From: Anaerolineae bacterium
GTDB taxonomy: Bacteria > Chloroflexota > Anaerolineae > Aggregatilineales > Phototrophicaceae
Direction: 5' to 3'
Length of the DNA stretch: 29,350 nt
NCBI GenBank assembly: GCA_028284565.1
Contig: JANQRM010000310.1
Coordinates: 1-29,350 of the forward strand
How positions within the stretch are numbered: position 1 is the stretch's first letter; each line of letters starts with the position of its first letter. The notes beneath the pieces were generated by a model. The model had not been told where the DNA came from, made no database searches, and saw nothing but the letters and a program-made list of their open reading frames with translations. Shown piece by piece: positions 1 through 7,264 of the stretch. Made by a program: the position numbers and the translations under genes.

Positions 1-1039
1 AGGCTTCTGGCAAACGAGGAACAAAAGGTGGATATTTCAAATCTGGACGATCAACCTTCATCAACTCAAACAGATTCGCCGATCCCAATGCACCGTTAAT
101 CGTATACACATCTCGGCTGGGTTCGACCTGAAGTTCACGTATTAACCGTTCCCGCATCCGTTCAGAGATAGTGTTCTCTACACTCAATCGCACAACCGAC
201 CCAAACCGCCGTTCCTTGAGACTCTCCTCGATGATGGCTTTCACATCCATCATGTCATCATCAAGTTCCAATTCATAATCAATATCCGCATTGCGTAAAA
301 CCCGGAAGGGATGCGCCTCCAATACGGTCATACCCGGAAAGAGACGCGAGAGATTATCGTCAATCACATCTTCAATCCATAAGAATTGTTCATCACTCGG
401 CGATTGTCCATCTCCGTAATGTTGTAAAACCTGATTTAGATGTACCAAACGCGACAGAATATCCGGGACAGGTACTTTGATACGGGCGAATTCGAGTTCT
501 TCACCATCTTCCACTGTCCGTTCTAGATAGACCCCTAAGTTCAAGCTCAAATTCGAGATGAATGGAAAAGGACGCACATGATCCACCCCAAGTGGCGTGA
601 GAACAGGAAAAACCTCTTCATTAAAATACATTCCCACAGCTTCTCGTTGACGTGGGTCAAGCTGATGCGTATGGACAATCTGAATGCCTTCTGCTTCCAA
701 TGAGGCCAAAATTTCTTGATAGACACGACGTTGCGCCACCAATAAATCACCAACTTCATGCCGGATTCGATTGAGTAGTTGCAGCGGCGTCAAACCATCT
801 GGACGCGGATTGGAGATACCCAGTTTGATTTTCTGGATATACGAAGCAACCCGCACCATATAGAATTCATCCAGATTGTTGCCCACAATCGCCAAGAATT
901 TAACACGCTCCAACAGTGGAGTCTTGTTATCAATTGCTTGCGCCAAGACGCGACGCTGAAATTCAATCAAACTCAATTCTCGGTTAATGAATGTCTCAGA
1001 TGTCAGTGCGGGAAGTGCATCTGCAGGTTGGGTGGTCAT
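1..1039 (-). CDS. ppk: Polyphosphate kinase 1, N-terminal part (cut by window edge)
   Basis: PPK1 reversibly transfers the terminal phosphate of ATP onto a growing polyphosphate chain. Translating the minus strand from an ATG at 1037-1039 gives 346 residues with no stop before the window edge. They begin MTTQPADALP and show the PPK1 N-domain landmarks: NRELSLIEFQRRVLAQA near residue 18, FLAIVGNNLDEFYMVRVA near residue 48 and VFPVLTPLGVDHVRPFPF near residue 141, followed by the start of the head domain. The full protein is usually about 690-730 residues, so roughly half is present. The catalytic histidines lie in the missing part. A good ribosome binding site (AAGGG) sits 5 bases before the start. 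The gene is divergent from mutS2, and the space between them carries direct repeats that could be regulatory. The family call is very secure. Confidence 0.95.
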   Translation of the reverse strand, partial: MTTQPADALPALTSETFINRELSLIEFQRRVLAQAIDNKTPLLERVKFLAIVGNNLDEFYMVRVASYIQKIKLGISNPRPDGLTPLQLLNRIRHEVGDLLVAQRRVYQEILASLEAEGIQIVHTHQLDPRQREAVGMYFNEEVFPVLTPLGVDHVRPFPFISNLSLNLGVYLERTVEDGEELEFARIKVPVPDILSRLVHLNQVLQHYGDGQSPSDEQFLWIEDVIDDNLSRLFPGMTVLEAHPFRVLRNADIDYELELDDDMMDVKAIIEESLKERRFGSVVRLSVENTISERMRERLIRELQVEPSRDVYTINGALGSANLFELMKVDRPDLKYPPFVPRLPEA

Positions 1040-1104
1040 TTTTTCCCTTCATGAATTTGCATACAATCTATCTGTTGACGATAGCATTTATCAGAACAGT
1101 TCGC

Positions 1105-1117
1105 AACAATTATTGTT
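1105..1117. repeat. 13-bp perfect inverted repeat (AACAAT-T-ATTGTT)
   Basis: The sequence AACAATTATTGTT reads the same on both strands around a central T. It lies 66 bases upstream of the ppk start, where an operator could sit. No regulator gene is next to it, so a binding role is only a guess. It could be a chance AT-rich palindrome. Confidence 0.4.
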
Positions 1118-1167
1118 ATATAGGATTGTTAAAGGTATGTAACCCACACAAATCACACAACTATAAT

Positions 1168-1193
1168 GACCTCTTATAGACCTCTAGTGACCT
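1168..1193. promoter_or_regulatory. Three GACCT direct repeats, 11 and 10 bp apart (Pho-box-like)
   Basis: GACCT occurs at 1168-1172, 1179-1183 and 1189-1193, that is, at one-helical-turn spacing. Read on the minus strand, towards ppk, it is AGGTC. Pho boxes in several phyla are direct repeats with 11-bp period, and ppk is a common member of phosphate regulons. The unit here is not identical to the E. coli, Bacillus, cyanobacterial or Streptomyces consensus. The repeats are seen in the sequence; the link to phosphate control is inference. They also lie just upstream of the candidate -35 of mutS2. Confidence 0.35.
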
Positions 1194-1199
1194 GAACAA

Positions 1200-1228
1200 T
1201 TGACTTTTGGAGCTTCACTTGGCACAAT
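1200..1228 (+). promoter_or_regulatory. Candidate sigma-70-type promoter for mutS2
   Basis: A -35 hexamer TTGACT (1200-1205) and a -10 hexamer CACAAT (1223-1228) are separated by 17 bases. Matches are 5/6 and 4/6 to the housekeeping consensus. Transcription from here would give a leader of about 95 bases containing the 1260-1279 palindrome. Confidence 0.42.
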
Positions 1229-1259
1229 TGATCTGTTTGATTAAAGTAATCCTTGTTAA

Positions 1260-1279
1260 GGGCGTACAGCTGTACGCCC
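1260..1279. repeat. 20-bp perfect palindrome, REP-like
   Basis: GGGCGTACAGCTGTACGCCC is a perfect 20-bp palindrome followed by CTAC. Palindromes of the general shape GTAGGGGCG...CGCCCCTAC are, to my knowledge, dispersed intergenic repeats in many Chloroflexota and cyanobacterial genomes, and this looks like one copy. It lies in the putative mutS2 leader, where it would fold into a strong RNA hairpin, but no U-run follows, so it is not a typical terminator. Confidence 0.6.
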
Positions 1280-1330
1280 CTACATTTTACATTCATCTAC
1301 AATTACAGAAACCGTACGATACCAACACCT

Positions 1331-3730
1331 ATGATCTTAGAAAAAACACTCGAAACACTCGAACTCATAAAAATCTTCGACCAATTGGCGGGCTATACTT
1401 CTTTCGGTGCAGGACGTGAACTCGCATTGGATTTGATGCCATCCACCGACATCAACGAAGTACAGATGTGGCAACGTGAAACTGCCGAAGCCTTTGAATT
1501 ACTCGAAGCAAAGACCAATATCAATTTGCATGGTGCGCGGGATGTCCGTGACCCCGTGATTAATTCACAACGCGGAGTCATCATCGAACCCAGTGTGTTA
1601 CTCGATATTCGCTACACACTTCGTCGGGCGACGACTCTCAAGCGCATGTTAGGGCGAATGCAAGGACAGTATCCCCTTCTCGCAGACATCGCTAATGAAA
1701 TCGAAGAATGCAATGATTTACAATCGGAAATCGCCAAATCCATTGATGACAATGCCGAAGTGATGGATACCGCCAGTGTCAAATTGGCAATTATCCGCCG
1801 AGACTTGAAGATTGCCTTTGAACGTCTGCAATCCAAATTAGACACCATTGTCTCATCCAAATCCAACCAGACCTTTTTGCAAGATTCCGTCGTTACCATG
1901 CGAAACGGACGCTATGTCATCCCCCTCAAAGCCGACCACAAAGGCAAAATCAAAGGCATCGTCCATGATTCCTCATCGTCTGGCGCAACCCTCTTCATCG
2001 AACCCATCGCCACCGTCGAACTCAACAACAAATGGCGTGAACTGCAACTCGACGAAGAGAAAGAGATACGACGCATTCTCCGTGAACTAACAGACCGTGT
2101 CGCCGAAGACAGTGAGCAAATCGTCACAACGGTCGGAGTCTTAGGCTATCTCGATTTGGTCTTTGCCAAAGCACAACTCGCCGAAAAAATGGGGGCAATC
2201 CAACCGAAAATCGTCCCCTTCCGCAAAAAGTCGAAGAACCCCAACCACCCCGGCAGTGTCATCTACCTCAAAGGAGCAAGACACCCTCTTTTATCTGGCA
2301 AAGTTGTCCCAATCGATGTCGAATTCGATGAACTAACATGGGTGATGGTGATTACAGGTCCCAATACAGGCGGTAAAACCGTCTCGCTGAAAACCGTGGG
2401 CTTGCTGGCATTAATGGCACAGTGTGGTTTGTTCCTGCCAGCAAATGATGCCCAACTATCCGTTTTTGAAGGCATCTACGCAGACATCGGCGACGAACAG
2501 AGCATCGAGCAATCCCTCTCCACCTTCTCCTCTCATATGACCAACATCATCAACATCCTCGACAAGTGCGATTCGCGCTCATTGGTAATACTGGATGAAA
2601 TGGGCGCAGGCACAGACCCCGCCGAAGGTTCAGCATTGGCTCGCGCTTTACTCACTCGTCTACTGAATAACCGTGTCACAACCATGGTCAGTACCCATCA
2701 TCCCGAACTCAAAATCTATGCAGTGGAGACATCCGGTGTTCGTAATGCCAGTGTGGAATTCAACTTAGAAACGCTTGCTCCGACCTACCGCTTGATTGTA
2801 GGGTTACCGGGCAGGTCGAATGCGCTGGCAATTGCTCAACGTCTAGGATTAGATGAGAACATCATCGCGGATGCCCGACAGATGGTCGCTACCGAAGACC
2901 TTGTTGCAGACGATTTACTAGATGAGATTCAAAGGACTCGCGCCGATATTCAAAGCAAACATCTTGAAATCGAAGGATTACAAGACGAAATTCAGTCACA
3001 ACGCGATGACTTACAAGCCCGCCTCGATAAGATTGAAGATGAACGCCGTGACGTGATTCGGGCGGCTCGTCGTCATGCTGAAGAGGACTTAGGCGAATTC
3101 CGCAAAGAACTCAAACGCCTACGCAATGACATGCGACGCATCGGCACACCTGTCGAACAAGTCCAAGCCCTCCAAGCCGCTGCAGAAAAACTCGCTGAAT
3201 GGACAAATGAACCTCTTGATGAGGATGAAGTCGAACAAGTCACTGATATCGACTGGATTCCAAAGTTGGGTGATACCGTCTTCCTTGACACACTCAATGC
3301 AGAAGGCACAATCGTCGAACTCGACGATAAAGAAGCTCAAGTCCAAGTCGGCAGTCTGCGGGTACGTGCCAAATATCGAGATATGCGGAAGCGCAGTAAG
3401 AGTGAGCGACGAGAAGAGCAACGTGGGCATGTCCGGCAATATGAACCCCGCGATACCGAAATCCCGCAAGTTACCTCACCCGGTTTAGAACTAGACTTAC
3501 GTGGACAACGAGTCGACTCGGCTTTAGAGAATTTAGATCGTTACATCGACTCAGCCTATACAGTGGGTTTGCCCTTCGGACGCATCATTCATGGCAAAGG
3601 CACAGGTCGTCTGCGCCAAGCCGTGCGTGAATTCCTCAGTGAGCATCCACTCATCAGCAAAGTGACCCGTGCCACCCAAAATGAAGGCGGAGAAGGTGTG
3701 ACCATCATCCACATGGTTCCGATAAGTTAA
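1331..3730 (+). CDS. mutS2: Endonuclease MutS2 (MutS-family ATPase with Smr domain)
   Basis: MutS2 is a MutS-like ATPase that binds branched DNA; in some bacteria it suppresses recombination and in others it rescues collided ribosomes. From the ATG at 1331 the product is 799 residues, normal for the family, and it lacks the MutS mismatch-recognition domain. The core and clamp region comes first, then Walker A GPNTGGKT (343-350), Walker B LVILDE (418-423) with GAGTDP, and the STHHPEL loop. A coiled coil follows, then a KOW-like segment and a C-terminal Smr domain with LDLRG (721-725) and HGKGTG (754-759). The open frame extends upstream to 1253, but that part translates the intergenic palindrome and is unlike the family, so 1331 is preferred despite a weak ribosome binding site. 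The stop overlaps the convergent YndJ-like gene by 4 bases. Confidence 0.95.
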   Translation: MILEKTLETLELIKIFDQLAGYTSFGAGRELALDLMPSTDINEVQMWQRETAEAFELLEAKTNINLHGARDVRDPVINSQRGVIIEPSVLLDIRYTLRRATTLKRMLGRMQGQYPLLADIANEIEECNDLQSEIAKSIDDNAEVMDTASVKLAIIRRDLKIAFERLQSKLDTIVSSKSNQTFLQDSVVTMRNGRYVIPLKADHKGKIKGIVHDSSSSGATLFIEPIATVELNNKWRELQLDEEKEIRRILRELTDRVAEDSEQIVTTVGVLGYLDLVFAKAQLAEKMGAIQPKIVPFRKKSKNPNHPGSVIYLKGARHPLLSGKVVPIDVEFDELTWVMVITGPNTGGKTVSLKTVGLLALMAQCGLFLPANDAQLSVFEGIYADIGDEQSIEQSLSTFSSHMTNIINILDKCDSRSLVILDEMGAGTDPAEGSALARALLTRLLNNRVTTMVSTHHPELKIYAVETSGVRNASVEFNLETLAPTYRLIVGLPGRSNALAIAQRLGLDENIIADARQMVATEDLVADDLLDEIQRTRADIQSKHLEIEGLQDEIQSQRDDLQARLDKIEDERRDVIRAARRHAEEDLGEFRKELKRLRNDMRRIGTPVEQVQALQAAAEKLAEWTNEPLDEDEVEQVTDIDWIPKLGDTVFLDTLNAEGTIVELDDKEAQVQVGSLRVRAKYRDMRKRSKSERREEQRGHVRQYEPRDTEIPQVTSPGLELDLRGQRVDSALENLDRYIDSAYTVGLPFGRIIHGKGTGRLRQAVREFLSEHPLISKVTRATQNEGGEGVTIIHMVPIS

Positions 3731-5544
3731 TCATTTTCCACTGACTCGATAAGATAGTGCAAGGTGAGGAATTTAATACCAAATAACCACATGCGATGAC
3801 GAGCAAATACACAGGCTTGGTCAGGCACAGGTGTGTCTTCTGGCAAATCATCATAGGCTACAGGAAAGACATCTATTGTCTCGTTGATTGGTAAACGTAT
3901 TGTCAGTAAGCGATTTACCCAATACACACCCTGATCGCCTGAATAGTCTTCTGATGGCAAACTTGTGAGATGCAACATAGTTTCTCTATCATGAACTTGG
4001 GTGCTTAAGCGCAATATACTTGTTAGACTTCCTCCAACCAGTGGAAAGGCAATATTCATGTAGGGACGTAGATCATCATGATGGCTGGAATAGGCGGCAA
4101 CATAAACAGCTTCTTGGGTATGGGTATAGGTACGAATCCAACCCCTTACCGAATCACGTCCATCAAGCTCATCTTTCAGTGGCACAATCTGACTATCAAT
4201 CGCAGTTTCCTCACCCACTGAGTTCAGAGGTAGATTCATTTGTCCCATACGCCGACTCACTTGCTTATAAAACCGTGCTGGTAATCGAAACAAGCGTGTC
4301 CATTGAGGATGCACAATCAAGTGATGATGCTGTGTCTGCTCATAAAAGTTCCGAATATGGGGTGATAGACTTTGGATGTCACAATCTGGTGTGGCATAAC
4401 TGGAGAAGTCATCCACAATACCCGATGGAGTCTGTTTCTGTGTGTCAATTGCATCAATGTCTGTCAGAAAATTCGCCCCAATGCGCCAACGCCACGGAAG
4501 CCGACTAAAGGGGATATCCGATGCGTTCACATTTATGGATGGCTTAACCAGACACCATCCTAAGATGCCCAAACCTGCGAAACCAACAGCATTCAACCAG
4601 CCATGCCAAGTTAGCATTGTCGGAATCGTCAACACCCACCAGGCAGTCAACTGTCCAAACATATAACCAAATGCCAATAGCATCGTGAAGAATAAACAAG
4701 AGATTGAGATGTTCAAAATATAACGCGGAAATCGATGGGGTATGGTCTGTCGAATACGAAATAGATAGAGGATTGCCAACGATATATAACTGCCAGTTAA
4801 TCCGATTACACCTATAACTTCAATCCATCCAACGTGGTTTAATTGCAAGGTTTGAACAAAGCCAATGGCTATCCATGCTGGACTGAGGATGATGACCCAA
4901 GCTGTAATACGATACAGTAGTAAGCTCTGGTGGTGGAGACGTAGTTGATGACCTATCATGCCAGCAATGACTAAGCCACCCAAACTAATAAAGGTAAAGT
5001 GAGCAACAGTCAATGGAACGATAGACCCAGTAAAGCCGAGCAATTCTCCGGAGCCACGATAAGCGACAAACCAAATTCCACTCACCAATACGTAGGCATA
5101 ACCTGCATCAATACACAACATATCGAGTGATGTAGCAGGACGAGACAGAAAACGAGACACTCCCGATAAAAAGATGAATACCGACTGTGCGAACCAAGCG
5201 ACGGCGAACACACCACCTATCCATCCGATGGGTTGCAGTAAGGCAATCGTTGTCATCAATACGACAACGATTTGGATACGGAAGGGAAGTTGGGCAATTA
5301 GAAGGAGATGACCATCCCGCTTGATGTCTACAGTAAGATACAGACTCAAGGGTACAAGTCCATTGATTCCTAACAAGACGAATAAGTCAATTTGGTTAGA
5401 AGCAATGACTCCAAGTAATTGAAGGAGTACAATTATCCCCCACAAACCCACACCAATCAGAACGTTTTGCCGAACCCAATGCTTGAGTTGATTCTCATGT
5501 GCTTGCATAAACTGACCACGATTAAAAAAGCGATTCGACTTCAT
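3727..5544 (-). CDS. YndJ-like multi-pass membrane protein
   Basis: The 605-residue product has about nine or ten hydrophobic segments between residues 25 and 340, then a soluble C-terminal domain of about 260 residues. The membrane part ends in LTWHGWLNAVGFAGLGILGW, which I recognise as the HG.LNA.GF block of the YndJ-like family of Bacillus and Chloroflexota. Function is unknown for that family. The C-terminal part contains HPQWTRLFRLPARFYKQVSR and a beta-rich stretch, reminiscent of the soluble domain that accompanies YndJ proteins. No catalytic motif is visible. The start ATG lacks a strong ribosome binding site, and a second ATG at residue 13 is possible. The gene converges on mutS2, the two stop codons sharing the bases TTAA. 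I am fairly sure of the family and have no view on the function. Confidence 0.65.
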   Translation of the reverse strand: MKSNRFFNRGQFMQAHENQLKHWVRQNVLIGVGLWGIIVLLQLLGVIASNQIDLFVLLGINGLVPLSLYLTVDIKRDGHLLLIAQLPFRIQIVVVLMTTIALLQPIGWIGGVFAVAWFAQSVFIFLSGVSRFLSRPATSLDMLCIDAGYAYVLVSGIWFVAYRGSGELLGFTGSIVPLTVAHFTFISLGGLVIAGMIGHQLRLHHQSLLLYRITAWVIILSPAWIAIGFVQTLQLNHVGWIEVIGVIGLTGSYISLAILYLFRIRQTIPHRFPRYILNISISCLFFTMLLAFGYMFGQLTAWWVLTIPTMLTWHGWLNAVGFAGLGILGWCLVKPSINVNASDIPFSRLPWRWRIGANFLTDIDAIDTQKQTPSGIVDDFSSYATPDCDIQSLSPHIRNFYEQTQHHHLIVHPQWTRLFRLPARFYKQVSRRMGQMNLPLNSVGEETAIDSQIVPLKDELDGRDSVRGWIRTYTHTQEAVYVAAYSSHHDDLRPYMNIAFPLVGGSLTSILRLSTQVHDRETMLHLTSLPSEDYSGDQGVYWVNRLLTIRLPINETIDVFPVAYDDLPEDTPVPDQACVFARHRMWLFGIKFLTLHYLIESVEND

Positions 5545-5603
5545 GATAGTCTCAAAACGGGTATTTCGGATTAATTTTACGACTAAACTCGCTTAATCCG
5601 CCT

Positions 5604-5632
5604 TTGATTCTCGTCACCCCTCTAGGTATAAT
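5604..5632 (+). promoter_or_regulatory. Sigma-70-type promoter of the S1-domain gene
   Basis: A -35 TTGATT (5604-5609) and a perfect -10 TATAAT (5627-5632) are separated by exactly 17 bases. The start codon at 5666 follows a GGGGGAG ribosome binding site (5651-5657), giving a leader of about 27 bases. This is the clearest promoter in the window and fits a highly expressed gene. Confidence 0.72.
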
Positions 5633-5665
5633 GTCTATTCGCATGTTCACGGGGGAGTGATACGC

Positions 5666-7204
5666 ATGAGTCATGAAGAACACGGCAAGGTTGAGGAGCA
5701 AAATCCACAAGCCTCGTCCGCCGAGTTACCGCCATCAGAAACGGCTGTCGCAAATGCCGACGCACCCATCACAGAAACGGATACCACCATGGATGCCAAA
5801 AACCAGACGACAGAAACAACTTTAGACAACCCTACTGACCCGACAGAAATCGAAAGTGGTGAAATGACCACCGCCGAGGCTGATGTCCAAGCCAAGGTTG
5901 AAGAAACCACCACTGATGCTGAATCCGAAGCAACGGAACCCGCTATGCATGAACCAGTTGCAGAAGCCGAAGCCGAGATTGCTGATGATGAAGAGGATGC
6001 AGTAGAAGAGGTTGTGGTCAGCACAGACGATCTGCTCGTCACCGAAGAGCCACTACCTTTCAAACGCGGCGATGTCATCGACGGTGTTGTCACGAAGACC
6101 TTACCCACCGCCATTCATTTTGATTTGGGTGATGGCAATGAAGGCATCGTGCCGGGTCGTGAACTCGAACTCATGACAGGCAAAATGCTAGAAGCACTCA
6201 AGGTCGGCGCAGAGGCAAAAGTCTATGTGGTCAACCCACGCAACCATCGGGGCAAAACGATTCTCTCCGTGAATCACGCGATGGAAGAAATGGATTGGCA
6301 AGAAGCTGAACAGTATCACGCCTCCAAAGACAATTATGATGCCAAAATCGGGGGCTACAACAAAGGGGGCTTAATCGTCCGCTTTGGTCGCTTACGTGGA
6401 TTTGTCCCACAAAGTCAAATTGGTGAAACACGCTCTCGGCAGATGACTGGCGAGACTCCTGAAGAACGCTATGGTCCCATGGTTAACGAACCTATCAGCG
6501 TCAAAGTGATGGAAGTCGATAGAGGACGCAATCGTTTGATTCTCTCAGAACGTGCGGCGATGCGCGAAGTCCGCCAAGCTCAAAAAGATGAACTCATTGC
6601 CGAACTCAAGGTCGGTGAAGTCCGCAAAGGACGTGTTGTCAGCCTAGAGAGCTTTGGAGCCTTTGTCGATATAGGCGGTGCAGAAGGCTTAGTGCATATC
6701 ACCGAACTCGCATGGGGACACCTGACTCATCCGCGACAAGCGGTCAAAGTCGGACAAACCATTGAAGTTGAAGTGATTAGCATCGACCCCGAAGAAAGTC
6801 GTATCGGTCTCAGTCGGAAACGCTGTATCGGCGACCCGTGGGACGAAATTGCTACGTCTTATCAACGGGGACAATTAGTCGAGGGTGAAGTAACCAAACT
6901 CGCCAAGTTCGGCGCATTCGCAAAATTAGTCGATAATCCCGAAGTTGAAGGACTCATTCACATCTCCGAGTTGTCCGATGAGCGCGTCCAACATCCCAAA
7001 GATGTTGTCCAACGTGGGGATAAGCTGAGTCTACGCATCGTCAAGATTGATGTCAAAGAACGTCGCTTGGGCTTGAGCCTAAAAGCCGTCTCCTCCTCCG
7101 AGTATCTCGATATGGATTGGCGCATGGCACTCGAAGATGCCAACGACAATGGCGATACATCCGACGAGCGAGACACGAGTGAGCCAGCGGACTCAAGCGA
7201 GTAG
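5666..7204 (+). CDS. rpsA: S1-domain RNA-binding protein (ribosomal protein S1-like)
   Basis: This protein probably binds mRNA on the small ribosomal subunit, as bacterial S1 does. It has 512 residues from the ATG at 5666, chosen over the in-frame GTG at 5657 because GGGGGAG sits 8 bases before it. Residues 1-125 are acidic, rich in Glu, Thr and Ala, and of low complexity. Four S1 domains follow: FKRGDVIDGVVTK (about 131), a divergent one with GGYNKGGLIVRFGRLRGFVP (about 222), LKVGEVRKGRVVSLESFGAF (about 313) and YQRGQLVEGEVTKLAKFGAF (about 398). The last two have the classic GLVHI/GLIHI-SEL pattern. A short acidic tail ends the protein. It has its own promoter and terminator. Four domains are fewer than the six of E. 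coli S1 but usual outside Proteobacteria. The exact symbol is an inference; the S1-repeat call is firm. Confidence 0.88.
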   Translation: MSHEEHGKVEEQNPQASSAELPPSETAVANADAPITETDTTMDAKNQTTETTLDNPTDPTEIESGEMTTAEADVQAKVEETTTDAESEATEPAMHEPVAEAEAEIADDEEDAVEEVVVSTDDLLVTEEPLPFKRGDVIDGVVTKTLPTAIHFDLGDGNEGIVPGRELELMTGKMLEALKVGAEAKVYVVNPRNHRGKTILSVNHAMEEMDWQEAEQYHASKDNYDAKIGGYNKGGLIVRFGRLRGFVPQSQIGETRSRQMTGETPEERYGPMVNEPISVKVMEVDRGRNRLILSERAAMREVRQAQKDELIAELKVGEVRKGRVVSLESFGAFVDIGGAEGLVHITELAWGHLTHPRQAVKVGQTIEVEVISIDPEESRIGLSRKRCIGDPWDEIATSYQRGQLVEGEVTKLAKFGAFAKLVDNPEVEGLIHISELSDERVQHPKDVVQRGDKLSLRIVKIDVKERRLGLSLKAVSSSEYLDMDWRMALEDANDNGDTSDERDTSEPADSSE

Positions 7205-7228
7205 AATAAACACAAACAAGCAAGTGAC

Positions 7229-7264
7229 AAACGGGGTCGGATTGGTTCCAACCCCGTTTTTATT
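7229..7264 (+). terminator. Rho-independent terminator after the S1-domain gene
   Basis: AACGGGGT pairs with ACCCCGTT, extended by GGA/TCC after one mismatch, around a short loop (7229-7258). TTTTTATTT follows. It lies 25 bases after the S1 stop and abuts the end of the convergent CAP gene, for which it may act more weakly in reverse. Confidence 0.85.

Noticed and set aside
1253..1330. N-terminal extension of mutS2 to the upstream TTG
   Set aside because: The extension translates a palindromic intergenic repeat and has no similarity to MutS2 proteins.
4020..4508. 162-codon plus-strand frame inside the YndJ-like gene
   Set aside because: Opposite a good membrane-protein gene, low coding likeness, and no recognisable domain.
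5671..6114. Long Ser-rich minus-strand frame opposite the S1-domain gene
   Set aside because: It is the antisense of the acidic Glu/Thr/Ala-rich N-terminus; no ribosome binding site or family similarity.
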